A DNA stretch of 64,000 bases from VXYL01 sp965199915 (GTDB lineage Bacteria; Pseudomonadota; Gammaproteobacteria; Pseudomonadales; Azotimanducaceae), in contig OZ241348.1 in the NCBI GenBank assembly GCA_965199915.1, positions 2,170,001 through 2,234,000 of the forward strand, written 5' to 3'. This document shows positions 15,355 through 23,876 of this stretch, piece after piece; position 1 is the stretch's first letter; each line of letters opens with the position of its first letter. The position numbers and the translations under genes were made by a program. The notes beneath the pieces were generated by a model. The model saw only the letters and a list, made by a program, of their open reading frames with translations. It was not told the DNA's origin and did no database searches.

Positions 15355-16260
15355 TCAATGCCCAAACGAATCGCCCGGTCGCAACGCCTCCAAGGTCTCC
15401 CAATCCACTGCGCCGAGGCGCCCTTCCCGATGCACGGGCTGTATGCAAACGTGGCTTGCGCCGGCGGCGAAGTGCTCGTCGATGCGCTCGCGAATCCTCG
15501 CCGCGTCGCCCCAAGCGAAGGTGGCGTCGATGAACGCGTCGGACGCTTGCGCGGATGTGCCGGCGCCGGCGAAGTCCTCTCGAGACAACCCCATGCGCAG
15601 CCAGTTGTTCTGGTAGTTCGGCAGCGCGAGATAGGTTCTCGCAACGGCGCGGGCGAGGGCGCGGGCTTTGCCCGGGTCCGTCTCCAGCACCACTTTCTGC
15701 TCCACGCAAAGCCACTTGTCCGGGCCGAGGATCTGGCGCGCCATGCGCGTGTGGACGGGGGAAGTGAAGTACGGATGCGCGCCGTCGGCCGCGTGCCGCG
15801 CCAGCGCCAGCATCTTCGGCCCCAAGGCGGCGATCACCACCGGCGGCGGCTCGCTCGGTTCCACCGCGGCGTAGGGCGACGCCGCCATCTTGGCCAGGTA
15901 GTCGCGCATGGTGGCCACCGGCGGGCCGTAGGCGAGGCCGCGCAATCCTTCCACGAGCGGTTTGTGCGAAACGCCCAAGCCCAGCAGAAAGCGGTTTCCC
16001 GATTGCTCGGCCAACGTCTTTTGCGCCTGCAAAGCAACGCCCGGTTCGCGGTGGTAGATGTTGGCGATGCCGGTGGCGATCACCAGCTTCTCGGTGTGCG
16101 CGAGCAGCCACGCGGCGTGCGCGAACGGGTTGCGGCCCACGGTTTCGGGAATCCACAACGCCGCGTAGTCCAATTCCTCCACGCGCCGCGCCGCGTTCGC
16201 CGCTTCCTTGGCGGTGAGCCGGTCGGTGAAGAACCAAACGCCGAGTTTGCCGAGTTGCAT
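15355..16260 (-). CDS. Luciferase-like (LLM) F420/flavin-dependent oxidoreductase
   Basis: 301 residues from ATG. The protein has the LLM barrel pattern: LGVWFFTDRLTAKEA at the start, ALWIPETVGRNPF, IATGIANIYHREP, FLLGLGVSHKPLVEG and PPVVIAALGPKMLALA. These blocks fit the subgroup described as TIGR03620-like. Such enzymes use reduced F420 or FMN, and the substrate cannot be read from sequence. It is the last gene of a three-gene minus-strand group with an MDR dehydrogenase and a VOC protein, which together suggest catabolism of a small organic compound. A second LLM protein is encoded at 22.8-23.9 kb. Confidence 0.82.
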   Translation of the reverse strand: MQLGKLGVWFFTDRLTAKEAANAARRVEELDYAALWIPETVGRNPFAHAAWLLAHTEKLVIATGIANIYHREPGVALQAQKTLAEQSGNRFLLGLGVSHKPLVEGLRGLAYGPPVATMRDYLAKMAASPYAAVEPSEPPPVVIAALGPKMLALARHAADGAHPYFTSPVHTRMARQILGPDKWLCVEQKVVLETDPGKARALARAVARTYLALPNYQNNWLRMGLSREDFAGAGTSAQASDAFIDATFAWGDAARIRERIDEHFAAGASHVCIQPVHREGRLGAVDWETLEALRPGDSFGH

Positions 16261-16298
16261 GGCTGTTCCTTCTCTCTCCTCTCCCGTGCTCGCGCGCG

Positions 16299-17234
16299 TC
16301 AACCGGCGCCGTGCCGGACGACGCCCTTGATGTAGCCATCCACCTTGCCAGTCGTCACGCCCGCCATGAAGGTGGGGTAGTCGTCGATGTCCACCACATG
16401 GGTCACCAGCGGGCGCAAGTCGATCACGCCTTTCTCCAACAGGCGGATGGCCGGCGGGAACGGGTCCCGCAGTTGCGCGGCGGGCGACGAGTTGACAATG
16501 GTGATCGCCTTGCCGTGCCAAGTGCTGGGATTGAAGGTGGCGGTGTCGCCCTTGATCCAGCCGAACAGGTTGATGCGGCCGGCGCGCCGCACGATGTCCG
16601 TGGCGATGTCGAGACCGCCTTGGGAACCGCTGGTGTCCACCACGGTGTCGATGCCGCGGGTGCGCAAATCGGCGCGCACTTCTTGGAAGCCGGCGCTCGC
16701 GACGTTGTGCGCTTCGGTGGCGCCGAACTCCAACGCCAAGCGCAGGCGCGCGTCGTCGATGTCCAAGGCGATGAGCTGGTCCGCGCGGCCGCCGGCAAGC
16801 CCTTGGATCATCATCAAGCCCATGAAGCCGCAGCCCACCATCGCCAGCCGTTCGCCGGCCTTCAGCTGGCAGTGATCCATGCCGGTGACCACGCAGGACA
16901 CCGGCTCTACGACCCAATGTTGATCCGCCAAGCCCGATTCCGGGATCGGGTACACCCGGCGCGCGGGAAGGTTGCACAGCCGCCCGAAACCACCGCCGGC
17001 GACGCGCTGGCCGATTTCCAAGCCCGTCACCCCGGCGCCGAGTTTCACCACATAGCCCACGCCCTCGTGCCCAGGCGGCGCCGCGCCGCCGGCCTTGAAG
17101 GTTTGCAGGTCCCACGAGCAGATGCCGCAGGCCGCCACCTCCACTTGCACTTCGCCGGGACGCGGATCGCGCACGTCCACCTCCACAACTTCGGCGCCGC
17201 CGCCGGGCGTGTAGTACACGCTTTTCGTCAACAT
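16299..17234 (-). CDS. Zinc-type medium-chain alcohol/sugar dehydrogenase (MDR)
   Basis: 311 residues, somewhat shorter than the usual 340-350. Catalytic zinc ligands appear as CGICSWD and GHEG near residues 36 and 55. The four-cysteine structural zinc loop of classical alcohol dehydrogenases is absent, which explains the short length. The nucleotide-binding fold is LAMVGCGFMGLMMIQGL with an acidic D at the end of the next strand (ALDIDDARL), pointing to NAD. The end of the protein carries a typical threonine/polyol dehydrogenase pattern. The substrate is unknown. It starts 59 bases after the VOC gene ends and is 38 bases ahead of the LLM gene. Confidence 0.82.
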   Translation of the reverse strand: MLTKSVYYTPGGGAEVVEVDVRDPRPGEVQVEVAACGICSWDLQTFKAGGAAPPGHEGVGYVVKLGAGVTGLEIGQRVAGGGFGRLCNLPARRVYPIPESGLADQHWVVEPVSCVVTGMDHCQLKAGERLAMVGCGFMGLMMIQGLAGGRADQLIALDIDDARLRLALEFGATEAHNVASAGFQEVRADLRTRGIDTVVDTSGSQGGLDIATDIVRRAGRINLFGWIKGDTATFNPSTWHGKAITIVNSSPAAQLRDPFPPAIRLLEKGVIDLRPLVTHVVDIDDYPTFMAGVTTGKVDGYIKGVVRHGAG

Positions 17235-17293
17235 GGTTTCCGAAACTCCTCTCGTGAAATCGCTATCCCGTCAACGCCCCGTCACGCCCTGTC

Positions 17294-17752
17294 TCAGCGC
17301 GCGTCATTCGCTTCCGCGTCTTGCCAATACGGTGGATTGTTGAGCGGCCCCAGCGTTTGCCCGAGCTGTATCAGCACGCCGTGGGCGCTCTTCGGCGAAA
17401 TGAACGCGTCAATGGACTGCGGATCGTCGAAACTCTTGTCCACCACGCGCACGCCGCTCGCTTCCAAGTCCCGCGCCTTGGCTTGCAGGTTCGGCGTTTG
17501 CAAGGTGACGTGGTGAACGCCCTCGCCGCGCTTTTCCAGAAACTTGGCGAGAAAGCCGTCGGGATTCACCGGCTCGAGCAGCTCGATGCAAAAGTCGTGC
17601 AGATCGAACAGCGCGATGCGAAAGTCGCCCGAGGCGTGCAAGCCCGTGCGTCGGTGCCGCGCGCCGAGCGACCCCTCGAAGAAGGCGCGCGCTTTCTCAA
17701 TGCTGTGTACGGCGATGCCGATGTGATCGAATCGGCCGATGGGCTCCGCCAC
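17294..17752 (-). CDS. VOC/glyoxalase-fold protein, methylmalonyl-CoA epimerase-like
   Basis: 152 residues from a GTG with GGAGGG five bases upstream; the longer frame to 17842 is not needed. It begins with the typical F-D-H-I-G-I-A-V block, has IELLEPVNPDG with the metal-binding Glu, and GEGVHHVTLQTPN with a metal-binding His, then DAFISPKSAHGVLIQLGQ. This order of two beta-alpha-beta-beta-beta units matches methylmalonyl-CoA epimerase. A lactoylglutathione lyase relative or a dioxygenase-related VOC protein is possible. It heads the VOC-MDR-LLM group. Confidence 0.78.
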   Translation of the reverse strand: MAEPIGRFDHIGIAVHSIEKARAFFEGSLGARHRRTGLHASGDFRIALFDLHDFCIELLEPVNPDGFLAKFLEKRGEGVHHVTLQTPNLQAKARDLEASGVRVVDKSFDDPQSIDAFISPKSAHGVLIQLGQTLGPLNNPPYWQDAEANDAR

Positions 17753-18004
17753 GGAATCCCTCCATGTCCGCCAGCGTCCTCCCGGCGACCGGCGCACGCT
17801 CCAGCGACACAACCATTGTAGACCATGACGGCATGAGTCCATGGCAGAGTCCTCGTGCGGCGGCGTCTGCTCTACCCGTCGAATGAAACCACGCCATTGC
17901 CATCGAACCGTCGCGCGCCATGTGTGAAACTCCTGCGGTTGGCAACTCTGGGTTTTCGCAGTGATCGTCCTTGAGGGCGGTCCAGCTCGGTGCCATGCGG
18001 TGCG

Positions 18005-19213
18005 CTAGGGTTCTTGTTGGCGGCGCACCACCCGGTCCACCCAGATGGACTGCGCGGCGGCGTTGAAGCGGGCGTGGAACGGGCGCGGCAGCGCTTCGCA
18101 GAACGCCCGCATCCGCGTCTTCGCGTCCTGCAGGGACTCGGCGACGAAATAGTGTGGCTGGTATTCCGTGATGGGGTACGGTCGCTCGGCGGCAACCTCG
18201 GGTTCCCACGGCGCGAAGGTGGCCGGGGAGTCCTCGCGGCAGGCGTGTTCGAGCTCCCCGAAACTGGAGAGCAGGCCGGCGCCGTAGGCCTTGCGGGTGC
18301 CCCCTTCGCAAAGCAGCCCGAACTCCACCGAGTGCCAGTAGCAGCGCGCCAGCCGCTCGATGTCCGCGTCGCTCGCGCCGAGGCTGGCGAGGCCGATCTC
18401 CTGGGAGAGGTCGGCGAACGCCGGGTCCGCGAACATTGGCGCGTGGCCAATGAGCTCGTGGCACACGTCCGGTTCGGGCGTGTACAACGGCTTCGAGCCG
18501 TGGCGGATGTACTGCGTGGCGAAAAAAACACGAAACGCGAGGCCGGCCAGAAAGTCCCGCGGCCGCAGCAGGCCGGCCACCGGCCGCAGCCGAAAACCCG
18601 TGCGGGCCGCAAGGAACGCGCTCACGGCTTGGCCTTCGGGGATGCCGCGCCGATAGCCGCAGTGCCGCTCCAAGCCCGCCAGCGCGCGCCGGTACTCGAC
18701 GCAGGCGTGGGCGCGCGCGAGCGGTGCCAGGCGGGCGTGGACGTCCCGCCACACGCCATGTTCGGCGGCGCTGTATTGCACCGCGGGATATGGGCAGCCG
18801 TGCTGGTGGCGGCGGGCCAACCCGTCCACCAACGCGCGCCGGGCGCGGTAGTCCGCGTCGTGGAAGCCCGGATGGTCGGCGCGCAGCGCAACGCCGGCGT
18901 CCAAGGTGTTGTTGGCGATGCGGTCGAGTTCGGCGATGTGGCGGGGGAACCACGGCACCTCGCGGCCGTCGAGCACCAGCACTTGGCCGGCGATGGATCG
19001 CAATTCGGCGATGACCGCCGCCACGGACGGATCGTCGCGCCGGCCTTCGCAGTCCACGAAGAAGTCGAACGCGCCGGCGCGCCGCGGACGCGACTCGATG
19101 TGCGTCAGCCCCACGCCGTGTTCCGCGAACGGGCGCAACGCCGCGGCGAGCGCGCCCGGCCGGTCGCCCTTGAGCTCTATGAGCAGCGAAACGCGCGCTT
19201 CGCCGCCGTCCAT
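18005..19213 (-). CDS. Phenylalanine 4-monooxygenase with an N-terminal ACT domain
   Basis: 402 residues from the ATG at 19213; an in-frame GTG lies further upstream. Residues about 8-80 are an ACT regulatory domain (LLIELKGDRPGALAAAL, then HIESRP). The rest is the tetrahydropterin-dependent hydroxylase core: PAVQYSAAEHGVWRDV, FRVFFATQYIRHGSKPLYTPEPD, the iron ligands in CHELIGH (near residues 251 and 256) and a Glu in WHSVEFGL near 296. Most proteobacterial enzymes of this family are about 260-300 residues and lack ACT; this one has the layout of animal enzymes. It would convert phenylalanine to tyrosine, with ACT possibly sensing phenylalanine. Confidence 0.9.
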   Translation of the reverse strand: MDGGEARVSLLIELKGDRPGALAAALRPFAEHGVGLTHIESRPRRAGAFDFFVDCEGRRDDPSVAAVIAELRSIAGQVLVLDGREVPWFPRHIAELDRIANNTLDAGVALRADHPGFHDADYRARRALVDGLARRHQHGCPYPAVQYSAAEHGVWRDVHARLAPLARAHACVEYRRALAGLERHCGYRRGIPEGQAVSAFLAARTGFRLRPVAGLLRPRDFLAGLAFRVFFATQYIRHGSKPLYTPEPDVCHELIGHAPMFADPAFADLSQEIGLASLGASDADIERLARCYWHSVEFGLLCEGGTRKAYGAGLLSSFGELEHACREDSPATFAPWEPEVAAERPYPITEYQPHYFVAESLQDAKTRMRAFCEALPRPFHARFNAAAQSIWVDRVVRRQQEP

Positions 19214-19256
19214 GCGGACCGCGTCCGGGCTTCTTTGTGTACTACCACTCACACGG

Positions 19257-20123
19257 CTACTTCGCCGCCTTGCCGGCGGCCACGTCCTTCGCGTCGCCGG
19301 CGTCCGGGTACTGCGGCGCGTACTGGCCGTACAGATGGGCGCCGATGCGCTCCATGCGTTCGCGCTCGTCCGCCGCCAACGGCCCGCGTTCCAGCGCCGC
19401 GAGGGCTTCGTCCATCTGCGCCGCGTTGGCCGGGCCGCAGAGCACCATGTCCACCGCCGGGTGGGAGAGGGAGTAGCGGTAACAGTCGCGGGCGCTGGGC
19501 GGCGCTTCGCCGGGCGGCATCTTGGCGGGGTCCAGCAGGTGGCCCCAGCGCGTGGCGGTGTAGGCCACGATGAACGGGCGATCATCCGCCGGCAATAACG
19601 GAAAGACATCCTGCTCGGCGCCCCGATGCACGCCGTTGTAGCGCAGCATGAAGAGTTCGTACGGGGTGCGTCCGGCCGCGCTCTCCGCAACCATGCGCGG
19701 CAGCATGGGCCGGTTGTGGCTGCTCAGCGACAGGAAGCGCACTTTGCCTTGCTCGCGCAAGCGCTCGAACACTTCCAAGTAGCCCGCTTCGGGCGCATCG
19801 TTGTGGTTGCCGAGCAGCAGAAAGTCGAAACTCTCCAAGCCCGCATCGCCAAGCGCCGCCTCCACCTCGGCGGGGATGGTGTGCGGGTCCCGGGAGTAGG
19901 ACTGCACGGTGAGGATGATCTCGTCGCGGGCGCGGCGGGCGAGATTGACCATGGCGCGGGCGAATTCCGGCTGCCGCACGGTGCCCCAGTAGAGGTAGTT
20001 GACGCCGCGCTCGAAGGCGTCTTCGATCACGCGCGCCGGCGCGTTGAAGGTGCTGCCGATGCCGAGGCGGCTGGTGGCGAGGCCGGTGCGGCCAATGAAG
20101 CGGCGTTCCAAAAACTCGTTCAT
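19257..20123 (-). CDS. Aldo/keto reductase-fold protein with altered catalytic residues
   Basis: 288 residues from ATG. The overall pattern is that of the AKR barrel: RRFIGRTGLATSRLGIGSTF, AFERGVNYLYWGTV, LGNHNDAPEAGYLEVFERLREQGKVRFLSLSSHNRP, FMLRYNGVHRG and, near the end, SLSHPAVDMVLCGPANAAQMDEAL. The catalytic tetrad is not intact: the D-x-x-x-x-Y segment reads NYLYWGTV, and the lysine strand reads IILTVQSYS, without the usual T-K. A histidine is kept in LLLGNHND. It may therefore be a ferredoxin-type AKR-like protein or a non-reducing relative. It is followed by the hydroxylase gene on the same strand. Confidence 0.7.
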   Translation of the reverse strand: MNEFLERRFIGRTGLATSRLGIGSTFNAPARVIEDAFERGVNYLYWGTVRQPEFARAMVNLARRARDEIILTVQSYSRDPHTIPAEVEAALGDAGLESFDFLLLGNHNDAPEAGYLEVFERLREQGKVRFLSLSSHNRPMLPRMVAESAAGRTPYELFMLRYNGVHRGAEQDVFPLLPADDRPFIVAYTATRWGHLLDPAKMPPGEAPPSARDCYRYSLSHPAVDMVLCGPANAAQMDEALAALERGPLAADERERMERIGAHLYGQYAPQYPDAGDAKDVAAGKAAK

Positions 20124-20208
20124 GATGAAACCTTGGTTCCTGTCCGCAACCACTATAAGGCGATCCCCCGCGTGGCGCCAACGCCGCGGACCCCGAGGTC
20201 ACGCCCCC

Positions 20209-20303
20209 GGCCTACTTGAGAGCCAAGATCTTCGAAGATGCGTCAAGTTCCACGACAGGGCACCGAGTTTGCGTAGCAAACTCCAACGCGCCGCAAGGCG
20301 CGC
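20209..20303 (+). repeat. Dispersed palindromic element, copy R4
   Basis: A full unit: GGCCTACTTGAGAG, GATGCGTCAAGTT, the core GAGTTTGCGTAGCAAACTC at 20265-20283 and the GC hairpin CGCGCC-GCAA-GGCGCG. It is in tandem with R5 with a period of 99 bases. Confidence 0.85.
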
Positions 20304-20307
20304 CCCC

Positions 20308-20402
20308 GGCCTACTTGAGAGCCAGGACCTTCACAGATGCGTCGAGTTTCTACGACAGGCACCGAGTTTGCGCAGCAAACTCCAACGCGCCGCAAGGCGC
20401 GT
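20308..20402 (+). repeat. Dispersed palindromic element, copy R5
   Basis: Core GAGTTTGCGCAGCAAACTC at 20364-20382 and the same GC hairpin at the right end. Its right edge touches the TAG stop (complement of 20403-20405) of the membrane-protein gene on the other strand. Confidence 0.85.
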
Positions 20403-21413
20403 CTAGGCAAACAGCTCCCGATTCGCGCGCGGCAGGAACACCAAGCCGATGGCGGCGTTGAACAACACGAAGAAGGTGTGCATCACGAAGCTGAAGGCGG
20501 CCACCTGCGGGTAGTCCGGGAACAACACGGTCCACAGCAGCATGGCGCCGGCGTGAAACGGCAGCGGCAATGCCGCAGCGAGGAAAATCACCGGCAGGAA
20601 CGCCAGCAGTTGGCCAAACTCAACGCTTACGTTGAACAGTTCCAGAGCGAAGTAGTACACCACCACGGCACCGATCAAGTTCGGCGCTTTGCACAGCACA
20701 ATCAACAGGTAATGGATCGGTCGCGCCCGCCGGAACGCCACCAAAAGCGGTTTCTCGCGCAAGCCGCCGGTGCCGAAAACGGCAGTGCGAAAGTAGGCGA
20801 TGTGCAACGGCAGATACACGGCGGCCAACCCCATGACAGCGGGAAGAATCACGTCCAGCCGCCGTGCGGTCGACGCCTCGCGGACGAGATCGAAGTTCGC
20901 GACCACGCCGATGCCGGAAAACAACAACAGTTGGTAGATTTCCATGAGACCGAGCAGAATCATGCTGGAGAGCGCTTGCCAACCGGGCACTTGGTGGCGG
21001 CGCAGCAAATACAGCGACATCGCGCCCTTGCCCACCTGTTCCATCACCAGCGAGAGGATGTAGGCGCTGGCGCGGATGGGCAGCATCGCGCCAAGGCGCA
21101 GGTCGGGCGCGTTGAACCAGCGCACCACGCGCCAAGTGACGTGGGCGTCCACCAGAAAGAAGAAAACGGAATAGGGGATCATCAAAGCCAGCCACAACGT
21201 CCAGTCGGCCTGGGCGAAGAACGCGGCGAGGTATTCCGGCACCGTTTGCGATCGCCCTGCGGCGGCGGTTTCCATGCGCTTGTAGACCAGGTAGAAACAT
21301 GCTGCGGCGAGCAGCCAGGTGCAGGCCCGGAAGGCGAGATTGGCGCGTGACCGGCGCCGCGCCGGCGGCTTCGAGCCGCTCGCGTTCGTCACGGGCGCCG
21401 GCGTCGTGGGCAA
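20403..21413 (-). CDS. Multi-pass membrane protein, AglD/UPF0104-like
   Basis: 336 residues. The start is uncertain: TTG at 21413 or GTG at 21392, both without a clear SD. After a basic N-terminal stretch (KPPARRRSRANLAF) there are about seven or eight hydrophobic helices. The pattern, with a G-K-G motif after a loop (MEQVGKGAMSLYLL) and evenly spaced helices, is like the lysylphosphatidylglycerol synthase transmembrane (flippase-like) family, though the fit is loose. The stop codon lies exactly at the edge of repeat R5. It starts 28 bases after the AI-2E family gene ends. Confidence 0.55.
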   Translation of the reverse strand: MPTTPAPVTNASGSKPPARRRSRANLAFRACTWLLAAACFYLVYKRMETAAAGRSQTVPEYLAAFFAQADWTLWLALMIPYSVFFFLVDAHVTWRVVRWFNAPDLRLGAMLPIRASAYILSLVMEQVGKGAMSLYLLRRHQVPGWQALSSMILLGLMEIYQLLLFSGIGVVANFDLVREASTARRLDVILPAVMGLAAVYLPLHIAYFRTAVFGTGGLREKPLLVAFRRARPIHYLLIVLCKAPNLIGAVVVYYFALELFNVSVEFGQLLAFLPVIFLAAALPLPFHAGAMLLWTVLFPDYPQVAAFSFVMHTFFVLFNAAIGLVFLPRANRELFA

Positions 21414-21441
21414 GGTTCGCGCCGGCGCAAGTTCATCGCCA

Positions 21442-22524
21442 TCACCGGTCCGGCAGCTGAACTTCAGCCGCCTCCTGCTTCGGCCACGCGATGTAGATGG
21501 CCTTCACCAACGTCGCCAGCGGAATGGCGAAGAACACGCCCCAGAAGCCCCAGACGCCGCCGAACACCAGCACCGAGGCGATGATGGAGATCGGGTGCAA
21601 GTTGACCGCCTTGGAGAACAACAGCGGCACCAGCACGTTGCCATCGAGCGCTTGGATCACCGCGTAGGCCGCCATCACGGCCAGGAAGTCGAGCGTCCAG
21701 CCGAACTGCAGGAACGCCACCGCGGCCACCGGCAGCGTGACCGCGGCCGCCCCGACGAAGGGAATCAACACGGACAAGCCCACCAGCAACCCAAGCAACG
21801 CCGCGTAGTTGAGGCCGAACAGCGTAAACGTGACATAGCTCGCCACGCCCACGATGAGTATCTCGACGAACTTGCCACGCACGTAGTTGCCGATCTGCAC
21901 GCCCATCATGGCGCCGATGTCCTCCAGCATTCCGCGCTCGCGCGGCAAGAGCGCCGCGAACGCGTCCACCATCGGCTTCCGATCCTTCAAGAAGAAGAAC
22001 AACGCCAGCGGCACGAGAACAAGAAAGATGAGCAGCCCAAGCACATTCGGCAATTGACCGACGACACTCTGGGCGAGCGCGCCGCCGCCTTCGGTGAACT
22101 GCGCGCTGAGGGCTTTCAGCGCGTCGTTCACCGCGGTCTCCGAGACGAAGTCCGGATAGCGCGTGGAGAGTTCCGTCGCCAAGTCGCGCAACCTTCCAAG
22201 CAACGGCGGCACCGCCTTGACCAGCTCGCCGAGTTGACGCCAGGCGAGCGGCAGGACACCCACCAGAAGCGCGACCAAGGCGCCGAGGAACACGATCTCG
22301 ACAAGCACAACGGCAACGAGGCGCGGCATGCGCCAAGCGACCAGCCGGTCCACCACGCCGTGCAACAAAAAAGCGAACACCAGCGCCGTGAGCAGCGGCG
22401 CAAGAACCGTGCCGAGCGTGAGGAGCACGACGAAGACCGCGGCGATGAACACCACGAGGTAGATCGCCTGCTCGTTGGAAAAGTAGCGGTTTATCCAACC
22501 GCTGATGACGTTGACGAACTTCAT
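21442..22524 (-). CDS. AI-2E family (PerM-like) transporter
   Basis: 360 residues from the ATG before KFVNVISGW; the frame is open slightly further. It shows the family layout: two N-terminal helices (YLVVFIAAVFVVLLTLG, LLTALVFAFLLHGVVD), a third and fourth pair, a long soluble middle (RLRDLATELSTRYPDFV), then a C-terminal membrane block with FVGAAAVTLPVAAVAF, a conserved D-G-N-V-L-V-P-L motif and a closing VFFAIPLATLVKAI. Proteins of this family export diverse small molecules or ions; the autoinducer-2 name should not be taken as function here. Confidence 0.88.
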   Translation of the reverse strand: MKFVNVISGWINRYFSNEQAIYLVVFIAAVFVVLLTLGTVLAPLLTALVFAFLLHGVVDRLVAWRMPRLVAVVLVEIVFLGALVALLVGVLPLAWRQLGELVKAVPPLLGRLRDLATELSTRYPDFVSETAVNDALKALSAQFTEGGGALAQSVVGQLPNVLGLLIFLVLVPLALFFFLKDRKPMVDAFAALLPRERGMLEDIGAMMGVQIGNYVRGKFVEILIVGVASYVTFTLFGLNYAALLGLLVGLSVLIPFVGAAAVTLPVAAVAFLQFGWTLDFLAVMAAYAVIQALDGNVLVPLLFSKAVNLHPISIIASVLVFGGVWGFWGVFFAIPLATLVKAIYIAWPKQEAAEVQLPDR

Positions 22525-22580
22525 CCGCTGAAATGCAAGGTCGTTGCGTGGCCATTGGCTTGAAGGCAACGCCCCCGCCG

Positions 22581-22814
22581 CTAACGTTTCTTCTCAAGCA
22601 AGTAATGGTAGCGCCCGCCTTCTTGCCGGGACTCGAGGAGCTCGTGGCCGCTTTGCGCACAGAACACTTCGAAATCCCGCACCGAGCCTGGGTCGGTGGC
22701 CACCACGCGCAGCCTTTCCCCGCCGGCCAAGGCGTTGAGCGCCCGCTTGGCCTTGAGCAGCGGCATGGGGCACTGCAGGCCGGAGGCGTCGAGTTCGGCG
22801 GGCATGTTGGACAT
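22581..22814 (-). CDS. tusA: TusA/SirA-family sulfur carrier
   Basis: 77 residues from ATG. The motif ELDASGLQCPMPLLKAKRAL contains the active CPxP cysteine that carries persulfide sulfur in TusA proteins. The rest (VVATDPGSVRDFEVFCAQSGHELLE) is the normal two-layer fold. It could serve tRNA 2-thiouridine formation or sulfur transfer to other pathways. It sits between the AI-2E family gene and an LLM oxidoreductase on one strand, spacing 11 bases to the latter. Confidence 0.85.
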   Translation of the reverse strand: MSNMPAELDASGLQCPMPLLKAKRALNALAGGERLRVVATDPGSVRDFEVFCAQSGHELLESRQEGGRYHYLLEKKR

Positions 22815-22825
22815 CGGCGGCTATT

Positions 22826-23863
22826 CTAGCCTCCTTGGGTGGCCGCGCCGGGATGCGGACCGGGTTGGGAAAACACCGGTATCACGGCGTCGCCGTAGGC
22901 GCGCAGCGTGGTTAGCGGCTGGTCGTGCATGAGGTACAGGGCGAACTGGTCCACGCCCAGTTCAGCGAGCCGCCGAAGACGCTCGATATGCGCCGCGATC
23001 GGGCCGAGAACGCAGAACCGGTCCACGATCGCGTCCGGCACGAACGCCGCGTGCGGATTGTCGGCACGGCCATGCGCCGCGTAGTCGTAGCCTTGGCGGC
23101 CGGCGATGTAGTCGGTTAGCGCCTTGGGCACGGCGGCGCCGTCGCCGCCGTAGCGGGCCACCAGATCCGCGACGTGGTTGCCCACCATGCCCCCGAACCA
23201 ACGCACTTGGTCGCGCTGGCGAGGCAGATCGTCGCCGACGTAGGCGGGCGCCGCCGCGCAAATGGCCACGTCGTCCGGGTTGCGGCCGGCGGCGGCCGCG
23301 GCGGCGCGCACGGCGCCGATCGTCCACGCCGCGATGTCCAAATCGGCCAACTGCAGGATGAAGCCGTCGGCGCGTTCCCCGCAGAGCGCCAGCGCCCTCG
23401 GGCCGTAGGCGGCCATCCAGATGTCGAGGCGCCCGCCGCGGCACCACGGCAGCCGCAGCGCTCTGCCCCGGTACGTCGCCTCGCGCCCTTCGGCGAGGTC
23501 CTTTATGACGCCCATCGCGGCGCCGAGCGCGGCAAGCGAGCAGGGCTTGCGGCCGAGGCAGCGCAGCGCCGAATCGCCGCGGCCGATGCCGCACACCGTG
23601 CGCGGGCCGAACCGCTCGTTCAGCGTCGCGAACATGGACGCCGTCACCGTCCAATCGCGGGTGCCGGGGTTCGTCACCATCGGGCCAACCATCATGCCGC
23701 GGGTGGCCGCCAACACTTGCGGGTAGATCACGAACGGCTCCTGCCACAGCACGTGCGAATCGAACGTCCATGCGTGGTTGAAGCCGAGCGCTTCGGCCTG
23801 CCGGAACAAATCCACCACGCCGGACGCCGGCGGGTCCGTTTGCAGCACAACGCCAAAATCCAT
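22826..23863 (-). CDS. LLM class F420-dependent oxidoreductase (TIGR03842-like)
   Basis: 345 residues from the ATG with GGAGA six bases upstream. The opening FGVVLQTDPP, then LGFNHAWTFDSHVLWQEPFV, VGPMVTNPGTRDWTV and RTVCGIGRGDSALR are close to the TIGR03842 subgroup of luciferase-like oxidoreductases, which are thought to use F420. The barrel continues with LDIWMAAYGPRALALCGE and ends with LGVDQFALYLMHD. The substrate is unknown. It differs clearly from the LLM gene at 15.4 kb and is not a recent duplicate. The upstream neighbour is comF with 13 bases between them. Confidence 0.85.
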   Translation of the reverse strand: MDFGVVLQTDPPASGVVDLFRQAEALGFNHAWTFDSHVLWQEPFVIYPQVLAATRGMMVGPMVTNPGTRDWTVTASMFATLNERFGPRTVCGIGRGDSALRCLGRKPCSLAALGAAMGVIKDLAEGREATYRGRALRLPWCRGGRLDIWMAAYGPRALALCGERADGFILQLADLDIAAWTIGAVRAAAAAAGRNPDDVAICAAAPAYVGDDLPRQRDQVRWFGGMVGNHVADLVARYGGDGAAVPKALTDYIAGRQGYDYAAHGRADNPHAAFVPDAIVDRFCVLGPIAAHIERLRRLAELGVDQFALYLMHDQPLTTLRAYGDAVIPVFSQPGPHPGAATQGG

Positions 23864-23876
23864 GTCTCCGGCTCTC

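Noticed and set aside
15355..17115. 586-codon minus-strand frame joining the LLM oxidoreductase to sequence over the MDR gene
   Set aside because: Only the part from 16260 down has LLM motifs; the upstream part is out of frame with the MDR gene and has shadow composition.
17823..18003. A minus-strand frame in the gap after the hydroxylase gene (MAPSWTALKDDHC...)
   Set aside because: It has an in-frame ATG with AGGAG nearby, but it merges into a shadow of the VOC gene and shows no family. Not enough to call a gene.
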